Shown here: piece after piece, positions 1 through 9,139 of the stretch
Layout: every line of letters starts with the position of its first letter
Numbering within the stretch: the first letter of the stretch is position 1
Origin: Tachypleus tridentatus
Lineage: Eukaryota > Arthropoda > Merostomata > Xiphosura > Limulidae
Reading direction: 5' to 3'
Length of the DNA stretch: 64,000 nt
Assembly (NCBI RefSeq): GCF_004210375.1
Contig: NW_027467782.1
Span: 25,957,276 to 26,021,275 of the forward strand
Notes under the pieces: model-generated
What the model saw: the letters and a program-made list of their open reading frames with translations, nothing else
Database searches by the model: none
Told to the model about the DNA's origin: nothing
Made by a program: the position numbers and the translations under genes

Positions 1-50
1 TATTCCTCATGTATATTTGCACGAAATTCAAAATAAACAAACAAAAACCG
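1..50 (+). repeat. 3' tail of the main tRNA-derived SINE
   Basis: The window opens with the family's ending, a short 'tgcacgaaattcaaaat' followed by a caaa-type tail, as at the 3' ends of the fuller copies near 14.8 kb and 60.9 kb. The tRNA-like head lies outside the window. Confidence 0.6.
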
Positions 51-410
51 TGAGAAAACGTGACGTTTATTCTGTGCATTGTTATTTCTCATTCACCTGT
101 ATATGTATACTTACTGTATGAGCCCAGTTTTTTGTTTTTTTATAGGGATTCCTTTAGGTTAGGCAATAAGATGGTAATTCTGTTACATGAAGATTTCAAT
201 ACAGGTAATACATAAGTGGTCAAAGTGTTAAAAAGTCTAATAAATTTATAAACAGTTTGTGGTTCAAAAGGGAATGAATACATTTGTTGTATTTCGTGTT
301 GTTGACACGTGAAAGGTCAGAGTCAACGTAATATATTATCTTTTTAGATGTTTGATACAAGCTCAATATCATAAAGTAACCAAAGCAATAAATCTGTTAC
401 TATGTTTACA

Positions 411-570
411 AAACTACATAACTCTTATCAATTTTTACAAAAATTACATAACTCTTATCAAGTTTATAAAACTACATAACTCTTATCAAGTTTATAAAGC
501 TGCATAACTCTTATCAAGTTTATAAAGCTGCATAACTCTTATCAAGTTTATACAGCTACATAAACCTTAT
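411..570. repeat. Tandem repeat, about 28-bp unit, 5-6 copies
   Basis: A unit reading roughly 'ataactcttatcaagtttat' plus about eight bases recurs five to six times head to tail. The later units are nearly identical and the first more diverged. There is no conserved spacer, so this is a minisatellite and not a CRISPR array. Confidence 0.85.
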
Positions 571-1274
571 GGTCTTATTATAATGTAGCTCAAATTTCAG
601 AAATTAGCACACCAGTTATCACTAGTCATAAGTGGATGATATGTTTATAAATAGATAGTATATTTACAGCTGAGCAATAAACAAAACAGTTGAATTTTAC
701 ACAACAGTGATATGTTTCCAATTTAATCAAGAAAACAAACTTAAAAAATGTATGAATTTCTTTAATGAAAATCTCACGGGTGTCACAACAGAGAAACGAG
801 GCACTTTCATTGATAACTGTGTCTGTAAAGAAATACTTCAAATAAAATATACACTGTGGTGATAGCTCATTCTTAAACTAAAATCTAAATAAAATCATTT
901 TTCTCATGGATGGTGAACATTGTTGAATGTCAAGTAGAAATAAATTATCAGACAATTCCAGAAAAAGCCACAGACCAGATAGCCAGGAACTATCAGTTAT
1001 GCCTATCTGGAGAGATGATATTTCTGTAGTGTATATAAACCTACATGATTTTTGCCTTTTCCATGAATTATTGTTACTTGAAACAAATATGTTATTTGTC
1101 AAGATAAAACTGTTTGCTTATTTTAGAAAGAAATACACTAAATATTTTTTTATTTATCAGCCATAACTTTTGTAGATGTAGAACATTTCAACAATGAGAA
1201 GGAAATATATTAGTAAGTAATTATCAAAATATGAGCAAATAAAAGTTGTATTGTATTGTGGGGAAAAAGAATTA

Positions 1275-1360
1275 ATCCGACGTGGTGAACTCGAACCACT
1301 GACCTATGGATAAAAGATCTCACTTATAGTACACTGCTCTTCCACCCGAGATATCATGGG
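1275..1360 (-). pseudogene. tRNA-like pseudogene, Tyr-like
   Basis: Read on the minus strand, the 3' part has a good T-arm (GTGGT, loop TCGAGTT, CACCAC) and the variable-region context 'ATCCATAGGTC', resembling tRNA-Tyr 3' halves. The middle reads 'CTATAAG', a G-to-A variant of the Tyr GTA anticodon loop, followed by an intron-like insert as in nuclear tRNA-Tyr genes. The acceptor arms do not pair and the anticodon stem is poor, so a working tRNA is unlikely. It could also be the head of an unrelated tRNA-derived SINE. Confidence 0.4.
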
Positions 1361-1486
1361 ATATATATACCTTCTTTCTCATTTTAAAATTGTATTTATT
1401 AAAATGTTTTTTGCTAATTATTTTATAAATTATTTTTCTGTTATTTCTTTTAGTTTAGCATTTCATATATAATAAATCTTAAAACA

Positions 1487-1750
1487 TTCTCTGTCTTTAT
1501 ATCTCTGTATCATTAAGTTACTGTAGTGTAAGTCTTACACGTATAAATAAACTACCATTCTCTGTATCATTAAGATACTGTAGTGCAAGTCTTACACGCA
1601 TAAATATACTACCATTCTCTGTCTCTATATCTCTGTATCATTAAGTTACTGTAGTGTAAGTCTTACACGTATAAATATACTACCATTCTCTGTCTCTATA
1701 TCATTAAGTTATTGTAGTGTAAGCCTTACACACATAAATATACTACCATT
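1487..1750. repeat. Tandem repeat, about 65-bp unit, 4 copies
   Basis: The phrase 'tcattaagttactgtagtg', followed by a 'taagtcttacac...taaatatactaccatt' segment, recurs about four times. Units differ by presence or absence of an inner 'ctctatatctctgt' piece, so lengths vary. Confidence 0.8.
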
Positions 1751-1773
1751 CACAACATTCACACCAACAACAG

Positions 1774-1836
1774 CTTTGCCTCAGTAACAGTGACACCCAT
1801 ACTGATGTCTCAGAAGTCATACCAACACTTGTAGAG
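1774..1836 (+). CDS. Candidate penultimate exon of an unrecognised gene
   Basis: A 63-nt stretch (21 codons, phase 0 to 0) begins after a fair acceptor (pyrimidine/CA-rich run ending in CAG) and ends before GTGACG. It translates to 21 residues starting LCLSNSD and ending PTLVE. It joins in frame to the better supported exon at 1924. It contains a 'EVI..L' pattern that also occurs at the matching place upstream in the relative at 62575-62838, which is the main reason for proposing it. Without transcript data the exact borders are uncertain. Confidence 0.35.
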
Positions 1837-1923
1837 GTGACGTGACTGAAAGTGGAGATAGTTTTACTATCTGGCATTTTGTTTGTAAACATAATGACTT
1901 TCTGTAACATTTATTGTATATAG

Positions 1924-2154
1924 GAAAGATCTGTGTTTACAGCTTTGACTGATAACTTAGACGAACCATTGCTACAAGGTAAAATGTTAATAATTTGGAA
2001 CGTCTCTGACAAACCCATATTCCATCCTTCCAGCAATGACTACAGACAAAGATACATATTCATTAATCTTGTTCACAGAGACACAGTTGTGGATATTCCA
2101 GATACGGATAATCTAGATATTTTCAGTTACCTAGGGTTCAGTGCCTCATATTGA
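1924..2154 (+). CDS. Terminal exon of an unrecognised protein, copy 1 of a pair
   Basis: After an acceptor 'ttattgtatatag' an open frame of 76 codons runs to a TGA at 2152-2154. It begins ERSVFTALTDNLDEPLLQG and ends NLDIFSYLGFSASY. There is no early ATG, so it reads as the last exon of a longer protein. The C-terminal part is related to the terminal frame at 62575-62838: both share a spaced 'D...(E/N)PL.Q' pattern, then 'FI', 'TVV', 'DIP' and an aromatic end. I do not recognise the family. The ending faintly recalls the last strands of a TNF-like fold, but this is not claimed. Upstream and downstream sequence is non-coding or repeat. Confidence 0.5.
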   Translation, partial: ERSVFTALTDNLDEPLLQGKMLIIWNVSDKPIFHPSSNDYRQRYIFINLVHRDTVVDIPDTDNLDIFSYLGFSASY

Positions 2155-3276
2155 AAGCATAAAATGTTCAGATGTCTTGTAACAGGGTAGTTGTTCTGTG
2201 ACAAACTCGTTAGTTTTGGTAATGTAGTCGAAGGTAAACAACTGGTACAAAAACTATTAAATGGACCCAGATGTGTTCTATATAATCACCTTTACTTACT
2301 TAGCAGTATTTCATGTGTGATGACGGTTGATATCTTTCTTTACCTAAAGAGAATCAACTTGTTTGTTAGGTTGTTTAATAACGTTTACCACATCTATTAG
2401 TGTTAGACCTGGATTGTTTGAAGTTGGTTTTTGAATTGTCATGCAAAGCTACACAAAGACTATCTAAGATGGTTGGAGAAGGATTCAAACCCACAGCTCA
2501 CAGGCTACGAGTTGAACTTGCAATATGTAAGACCATAAAACAGTTTTGAGACTAAAAGACGTATATTTTACAAAATATCAGGATGAATCAGAATATATAT
2601 TTGTTTGACATCAACGTTCCTTTTATTCATTTCTTTCACTTTTGTCAACAAATATAATCACAAAAATGTTCACTGTGGTAAACAAAATAATAATTTGATC
2701 TAAACAAGGGTGTTGTTTCTTCCTAATTTATAACAACATACTTACGTGGTAGAAAAATGAATATTATTTTCAAAATCTATGAAACTGAATTATAGGAAAT
2801 TATGCACCCAATATACTACGCTCTTGGAGAAACCTAACAAACACAATTTGTTAATTTTTTTGTCATAGAATAATGCCAGTCTTCGTAACAAACATATTAA
2901 AACATGTATATTGGAATATTTGGTTTTGAGCTATTAATGATTTTAACTGTATATCTGGTTATCACTGTAATGGGTTGTAGAGTTTTCATTGGTCTGCTAC
3001 TTCCATGAACGGATGCTGTGTGAAAAATAAAAAACATTTGTTGAACAAAATGCTTGTTGTACATCACATACATTTTGTTACATTAGTCTCTGTATACAGT
3101 ACTGTGTAAAATGTTAGGACAAAAGAATATTTTGTCATTATTTCCATTTTATGGGCTAACTCTTCCATGTCATTACTGATTGTAAATTTAAACACCATGG
3201 TAATGACTCACTGAGCCAGAGTGAGAACACTTATTTTTTTAGAACTCCCTATACTTGTACCATGGACATGTCATAA
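2155..3276. other. No supported gene
   Basis: AT-rich sequence with frequent stops in all frames. A weak minus-strand resemblance to the SINE occurs near 2430-2520 ('gcaaagctacac', then a tRNA-like 'ggattcaaaccc'), too diverged to be sure. Confidence 0.5.
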
Positions 3277-3776
3277 NNNNNNNNNNNNNNNNNNNNNNNN
3301 NNNNNNNNNNNNNNNNNNNNNNNNNNNNNNNNNNNNNNNNNNNNNNNNNNNNNNNNNNNNNNNNNNNNNNNNNNNNNNNNNNNNNNNNNNNNNNNNNNNN
3401 NNNNNNNNNNNNNNNNNNNNNNNNNNNNNNNNNNNNNNNNNNNNNNNNNNNNNNNNNNNNNNNNNNNNNNNNNNNNNNNNNNNNNNNNNNNNNNNNNNNN
3501 NNNNNNNNNNNNNNNNNNNNNNNNNNNNNNNNNNNNNNNNNNNNNNNNNNNNNNNNNNNNNNNNNNNNNNNNNNNNNNNNNNNNNNNNNNNNNNNNNNNN
3601 NNNNNNNNNNNNNNNNNNNNNNNNNNNNNNNNNNNNNNNNNNNNNNNNNNNNNNNNNNNNNNNNNNNNNNNNNNNNNNNNNNNNNNNNNNNNNNNNNNNN
3701 NNNNNNNNNNNNNNNNNNNNNNNNNNNNNNNNNNNNNNNNNNNNNNNNNNNNNNNNNNNNNNNNNNNNNNNNNNNN
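3277..3776. other. Assembly gap, 500 N
   Basis: Exactly 500 N, a standard placeholder length, so the true size is unknown. It cuts duplication copy A immediately upstream of its exon, which means the 5' limit of that copy cannot be seen. Confidence 1.
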
Positions 3777-5083
3777 ATTTATGAAAAGTAATTTTTTACA
3801 GCATCCAATCAAGAGCAGTTTTCCTGATGAAGTCACTGGTGGTGTTTTATCAAAAGTGAAAAGAAAATTAGGCTTACTAGAAGTTTCCAAAATGGTAAGT
3901 GTATCTAAAGAATTTTAAAAAAATGTACTTCAAACTAAAACATTTAGGCAACTGATTGTGATCCACATGCATATTCCATTGTCAATTAGATTATACTCTA
4001 TTAAACCTGTATGTGTGCTTGGTCATTCTGACCAGTTTTGTAATCTCCATGTAAACATGAAATTACATTAACCACTGAAATATTCTAAATATACAAAGTG
4101 TATCATCATGAGTTTTGGCAAATGTTTATCTAAACGTTACATTCTTTTGCAAACTGAAATTATATTTCGAGTAAATTGCTTTCATAAAACATTTATCCAT
4201 TAATTTATGAATTCTCTGTCAAGTAATTCTGTGTAAAGTGTGATTTGTTATGCTAAGAATAAAATTACTTGTGTTCTTCTAATGGTTTTTATGTTTAATT
4301 TACATTACTCATTATGCCTTCAAAATGAATATCATTTTTTTTATTTTTCATAGAACTTTAAACTTGCTCTCTTATCTTCTATACCCTAACACCAACTGTA
4401 ATGAAAGTAGTGAAACAAGTGTTGGAGTACATAATAATTGCAGATTGTGAAAATGCAATAACAATTTTATTTTTGCACAGCCTCAGTTTTCTAAACATTT
4501 CCAATTTGGCTGCTTTTACTTTACAATGTCTTTCTGACCCTATCTAATGATATAACTGTGAAATATACACAGTAGTAAAACTTATCCAACCGACTGAAAT
4601 ACGAAGTGAACAAGGGCACTGAACATTTTGGAGCTGTTATGAGGCAGATTGATTTTTTGTTCAAAACTGGACTGTTTGTCTCTTTATCTAAGTTTCTCTC
4701 AGGACCTTGGCCTTGAACATGCTGTATGCTATTCACCATCTGATACTTCAGCCCTGAACAGGGTCTTTCCACACTTCTCCAGTTCAGAGTCTGTACACTG
4801 GGTTCCACTGGCTCTACTTTTGGGAATATACAGTCTGCCATTCTTGTTTTTAGTCTTCATATTTAGGTGTAGCTGACTGAGTTCAGTATGTCATAGATTG
4901 ACGTTGCTGTCTCCACTGATCAGCCCACCACACGATGTTTTATTACCACCTCTGCCTGTTACCTTTCTCTGAATCATCTGAGGAAGGTTGATACTTCCAA
5001 TTGGTTGTACTATTTTCATTGCCAAACATATTTTGAACCATACTTCTATTCCCTAGTATACAGATGGTTTAAAATCGGTTTGT
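3777..5083 (+). repeat. Duplicated segment, copy A
   Basis: This segment aligns collinearly with 22707-24043 at roughly 90 percent identity by eye, in the same orientation, about 19 kb apart. It holds an exon with both splice borders, its downstream intron sequence, and LINE ORF2 debris from about 4640 onward. The match stops just after the RNase H catalytic motif (YTDG), at about 5083 here and 24043 there. Because the LINE debris is shared, it was in place before the duplication. Confidence 0.9.
3802..3894 (+). CDS. 31-codon exon, copy A, unrecognised protein
   Basis: The exon is exactly 93 nt, phase 0 to 0. It follows a strong acceptor (AATTTTTTACAG) and precedes a perfect donor (ATG|GTAAGT). 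It encodes a lysine-rich stretch: HPIKSSFPDEVTGG, then VLSKVKRKLGLLEVSKM. The copy at 22733 is the same length and has the same protein sequence. Intact length, frame and splice signals in both copies argue for a true host exon. The family is not recognised. Neighbouring exons are not identified, partly because of the assembly gap just upstream. Confidence 0.6.
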
Positions 5084-5954
5084 TACTTTAGTTTTACTTT
5101 TCCCCTTCTCTCTTTGTTCTGATTTATTTGTTTATGGTATTTCCTAAGTTTGGTGTTCATATCCCTTCATCTTATATCTAGGTGCTTTGTCTTGTCTATT
5201 GTTTTTTATAGTTCTGTCTTTTGAGATTGCTCCTAATCCTTTGGAATCCAGGGTTTAGACTTCAGAGGTTATTCTTCTTTGGAACCAGTCCCAGTCTTGG
5301 TCCTGTCAGTGCCTTCCTCTCTTACTTCATCTCCCAGTTTACTTTTTTCTCTAACAACCTGGGGCTTTGTATGTCCTATCTCATAATTTCAATCTTCTTT
5401 TTTCATACTTTACCTTTCTTATTGTTCTATTTTCTATCCACTTCTCACTGATCTTCTGTATCTTTATTATTAACAGAAGGAATTATAGAATCTGTCTCTA
5501 CTATGGATTTTTATTCTAGTCTTTTTGTTGTTTCCATAAAGTTGGTTTTTTATACTGTTCCCTCAGTGTGGATTCCTGTGCGTGGTGAGGGGACCTCCCA
5601 GGTAAGGTTCTGTTCTGTCTGGTTACCTTCTCTGGGATGTAAACATCCACCCACATGTTTGCCGTGCGTGGCAACCCGTGAAGGGGAAGAGTGGATCTTG
5701 GTGGTTGAGGGGTCCAACCCTAATACACCACTTTGACCTTGAATTCCTATAGATGGGCGGCCTTTGGGTGACCCCCTTGGGTCAATCGGCTGGTCCACTT
5801 GGGCTAGAGTCAACCAAATACCAGTGTTGGAAGTTCTCAACAGGTGTTGTGGGCATTGTGCCTGATGCTGGTGTTTGGGTATAGTCCTCACAAAATCCTG
5901 GCGTTGCTGCATTGTCCTTGCATGACTTTGTAGTGCATTCCCTCGTAGGGCTCC

Positions 5955-6776
5955 ATGGTGGGTGGGGTCAGTGGGTTCCGAAATTTGTCTTTTTCCTATG
6001 GATCCTCCTTTAAAAACTTAAATAAAATAGTGAAAAAGCAGTCAATAGGTAAGCGACCACGTCTTGAAGACTCTGAACAGCAATCTTCAACATCTGTAAC
6101 ACACGTACCTCAGTTTCTTATATTACATTCTCTTTCGGAAATACCTTTTAGGCAATTGTCCCCTTTTTTTATTCAGAAGGGACTAGAGGGAATTGCTGGC
6201 TCTCCAAAGTCAATAAAGAAGCTTCGATCTGGAGACATATTGGTTGAAACATCCATATCCCAACACAGTGAACTCCTCTTGAATTCAAAGGCAATTGGAG
6301 ATGTACCGATTGAGGTTACCCCTCATGCTACCTTGAATTCATCACGAGGAATTATTGTTGAGAGAAATTTGAAGAACATCCCCGAATCAGAGATTCTCGC
6401 TGGTCTCTCCACTCAAGGAGTTTCTGCAGTGAGGCGCATCTCCACTCGCAAAGATGAAGATACACTGCCAACAAATACCCTCGTTTTGACATTTACATCA
6501 TCACGTGCACCTGCCACCATCAAGGCAGGTTATCTCATATGCAGGGTACGGCCATACATTCCAAACCCTCTCCAATGTTTCCAATGTCAGAGATTCGGCC
6601 ACTCAAAGACATCATGTCGTGGTTCCCTGACATGTGGTCGTTGTGGTGGCAAGGACCACGATGCCTATGACTGTGACATGGACCCACATTGTGTCAACTG
6701 CAATGGTTCTCACCCTTCCTACTTTCGTTCTTGCTCAAAATGGTTGGAGGAAAAATGGGTGCAGGGTTTGAAATGA
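5955..6776 (+). pseudogene. LINE ORF1, gag-like zinc-knuckle protein, first part
   Basis: The frame of 273 codons starts at the ATG at 5955 inside the LINE. In related LINEs ORF1 is a nucleic-acid-binding protein that coats element RNA. The N-terminal half has an RRM-like stretch (about residues 105-195). Near the C-terminus three knuckles follow one another: CFQCQRFGHSKTSC, CGRCGGKDHDAYDC and CVNCNGSHPSYFRSC, the arrangement usual for Jockey- and I-clade elements. The frame ends at 6776, while the expected C-terminal tail continues in another frame from about 6808, so ORF1 carries a frameshift in this copy. Confidence 0.85.
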
Positions 6777-6807
6777 CACACAACATTAGTTATCCTGAGG
6801 CTCGAAA

Positions 6808-7269
6808 GTGCTGCCCACAACTTTATCTCGGACATATGCTGCTGCATTTCATTCCACAACTACAGTGGGAGTGCAGACAGATCTCTCTGTGCCTCCAAGA
6901 GAATCGTTTTCAAAGCCAATGAAAATCCTTTTGACCTCCATGGTTAAACAGGTTGATGAATCGACTTCAACACCCATCTCTGTCTCTGTTCCACCCATAC
7001 ATTCCAACAAAGCTCAAGATCCACATCCTTCAGTTTCAAATACAGGCATTTCTTCTGATACATCTTTTTCTTCCACCCCAAGAGGCAAAACAATCATTCG
7101 TTCACGTCCTCAGTCACTGGAATCCCCTTCCAATAACAAAGACATGCCCACTTGGCCCAGGGCAAAATCCACAGAGGTTGATAGACCTCCTCTGACTAAG
7201 GACAGTAAGGAAAAAAGACGTGGTCATAAACAGAAGGGTTCTCCAGCCATTTCACCTACACGTCATTAA
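6808..7269 (+). pseudogene. LINE ORF1, low-complexity C-terminal part
   Basis: 153 codons, rich in Ser, Thr, Pro and Lys, ending in a basic tail (KEKRRGHKQKGSPA). It continues ORF1 in a shifted frame. Its stop at 7267-7269 lies two bases before the ORF2 start ATG at 7272, the tight ORF1/ORF2 spacing usual for this LINE group. The start given is only the first open codon after the frameshift. Confidence 0.75.
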
Positions 7270-7271
7270 AA

Positions 7272-8112
7272 ATGGCCACCTTGATACAATGGAACTGTCG
7301 AGGTTTATCTTCTAATCTGAATGTTATCAAAACACTTATTGCTTCCTACCATCCTGTTTGTCTTTCCTTACAAGAAACATTTCTCAAACCTGCTGATACA
7401 TTCACCATTCGGCAGTTTTCTCTGTACAGAAATTTTAGGCTGAGTGATGGACGAGTACATGGAGGGGTGGCACTGTTGGTTGATCAGCATCTGCCCACCC
7501 TGTCTTTGTCATTCAACACACCCTTGGAGGCCGTAGCCATCCGTGTTTCCTTGGGTCATACCATCACTGTTTGTTCTCTCTACCTGTCCCCTGGAGAGAC
7601 ATATGATCAATCATACCTTGATGCTCTCGTTGAACAGTTACCGTCTCCATTTCTAATCCTGGGGGACTTTAATGAACATCATCCCTCTGGGAAGTGCTGT
7701 TATTGATAAGAGGGGTCGTTCTATAGAGAGTATGCTCTCTGATCACAATCTTTCTCTTTTCAATACTGGTTCTTCCACTTATGTTCATGCACCTAGTCAG
7801 TCCTTTACTGCTATTGATCTCTCAGTTTGCTCCCCTTCATTATTCTCCCATTTTTCATGGAGGGTTGACAGTAATCCACTAGGCAGTGATCATTTTCCGA
7901 TCCTTTTGAGAGAGACTGGCCGTGGTGGATGCCACTCTACCCGTGTGCCCCGGTGGAAGCTGGATCAGGCAGACTGGTCCACTTTCACTGCTCTCGCAGA
8001 ACTTGATCCTGCCATCGTGAATCAGCCATCAATAGAAGACTATGTGGCAGCGGTAACTGGCTGTATTATACAGCAGCTGCTGTTACGATTCTCAACGACG
8101 GCACCATTTTAA
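7272..8112 (+). pseudogene. LINE ORF2 endonuclease domain, broken
   Basis: ORF2 opens with MATLIQWNCRGL, typical of the exonuclease-endonuclease-phosphatase fold that nicks target DNA in LINE retrotransposition. Visible catalytic motifs in order are WNCRG, LQET (metal-binding Glu), GGVALLV, GDFNEHH and, after a frameshift at about 7.68 kb, a SDHFPI-type motif (GSDHFPI). The first frame ends at 7706 and the second runs 7672-8112. The ORF stops where the linker to reverse transcriptase would start, and no polymerase motifs follow, so the copy is deleted as well as frameshifted. Confidence 0.85.
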
Positions 8113-8817
8113 ACATTTTTTTTTCATAGGGTTTATCTGTAACATTGGACAGTGTTATTGGTGATGGTGACACTGTCCACGTTGATAAAGTTTTAGTTTT
8201 TTAATGGCCATTAATCTTTTAATCTCATTTAAGTGTTGAATATTTCTTCATTTCACCTTTTTAATTGTGGTTCCCCTTTTACAGTTTCCTCCTCTCTAGT
8301 TCCATTTGACATTGTGAAATGGCCAGAGCATTATATAACTCGACACCAGGACTGGAAAGGCCAACTTCAGATGACTAACGCTGCTGTTTGAACTACCCGT
8401 TATTCGTCCTGGGGAGTAGTTATTACATTTTTGCTACATGTCATTTAACACTTTTATTACTTTACCTTTTAGTACTGGCCTTAATGACACATAACTCAGA
8501 ACCAGGACTGAAAAGGCCAACTTCAGATGACTGACAGTGATTCTTGAACTTACCTGTGAGTCTTCCTGGCGGGTTATGATCATTACCATTTTGCTAAAGA
8601 AAGTCCTTTACAACTTCTTTTACTCTGCTCTCTCTCTCAACATTGTTGACTAAGTGTCAACATTGGTTTTATGTTTTTCTGTTTTCAATGATGTTTTGTT
8701 TCACCATCATTTCCTTTTATGTATTTTACTACATATAATTTTTTTTACCTTTTTACTGGATGTTTGTGCCATAAAACACTAAATCAATCAATTAATTCTT
8801 ATCCTGTCATTTCTTTA

Positions 8818-9012
8818 TCATATCTGAATCACTCTTTTCATTAGAGAGGTCTCTTGATTTATCCTTTTCTGCTTTAACTGTTTAGGATCACTAACTGATC
8901 CATCTTGCATATTCTTCTTTGGGTGAGTCAGACCATAGACATTTTCGCATCTCCTGCCAGTTTCAACATAGCACAGCCTCTTTTCGTTGTTTGTCTTTGG
9001 CGATCTCACAGA
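8818..9012 (-). CDS. Candidate minus-strand terminal exon, unrecognised
   Basis: On the minus strand a fair acceptor (TTTAGTTCACATACCAG) precedes a 64-codon frame ending in TGA at 8818. The product is charged and looks coding: SVRSPKTNNEKRLCYVETG near the start and KQLKQKRINQETS near the end. It abuts the 3' tail of the LINE, which would have inserted just downstream. No family is recognised, no upstream exon was found, and chance opening is possible. Confidence 0.3.
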   Translation of the reverse strand, partial: SVRSPKTNNEKRLCYVETGRRCENVYGLTHPKKNMQDGSVSDPKQLKQKRINQETSLMKRVIQI

Positions 9013-9139
9013 CTGGTATGTGAACTAAAAGTAACACATTTGGCTTCCATAACTTATATAATTATGCAGTTTCCTTTTTCTCTGGATTTTGCCTCCTACC
9101 AATTTTATTCTCCTGTATACCCAGAAGATCTAGTGTGAT

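Larger units (their letters stand above)
5570..8805 (+). mobile_element. Jockey/I-type LINE lacking reverse transcriptase
   Basis: The element has a relatively GC-rich 5' leader (about 5570-5954), a gag-like ORF1 with zinc knuckles, an apurinic-type endonuclease start of ORF2, then jumps straight to a 3' untranslated region and an 'aatcaatcaatta' tail near 8800. The reverse transcriptase and RNase H parts of ORF2 are absent, so it cannot move by itself. The 3' region holds two related blocks (about 8335-8420 and 8490-8580), each with 'ccaggactg.aaaggcc' and 'cttcagatgact'. Reading frames are still mostly open, which suggests moderate age. Family assignment rests on domain order and knuckle pattern. 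Confidence 0.85.

Noticed and set aside
411-570. Possible CRISPR-like array
   Set aside because: Units are directly adjacent without unique spacers, in an animal genome; it is a minisatellite.
1924-2154. TNF-superfamily C-terminus
   Set aside because: Only the ending is suggestive; conserved core strands cannot be seen, so no name is given.
3221-3890. Long open frames on both strands over 3277-3776
   Set aside because: They exist only because the 500 N contain no stops.
5550-5912. 120-codon minus-strand frame in the LINE leader
   Set aside because: Antisense to the GC-richer LINE 5' region, where stops are rarer; no motif.
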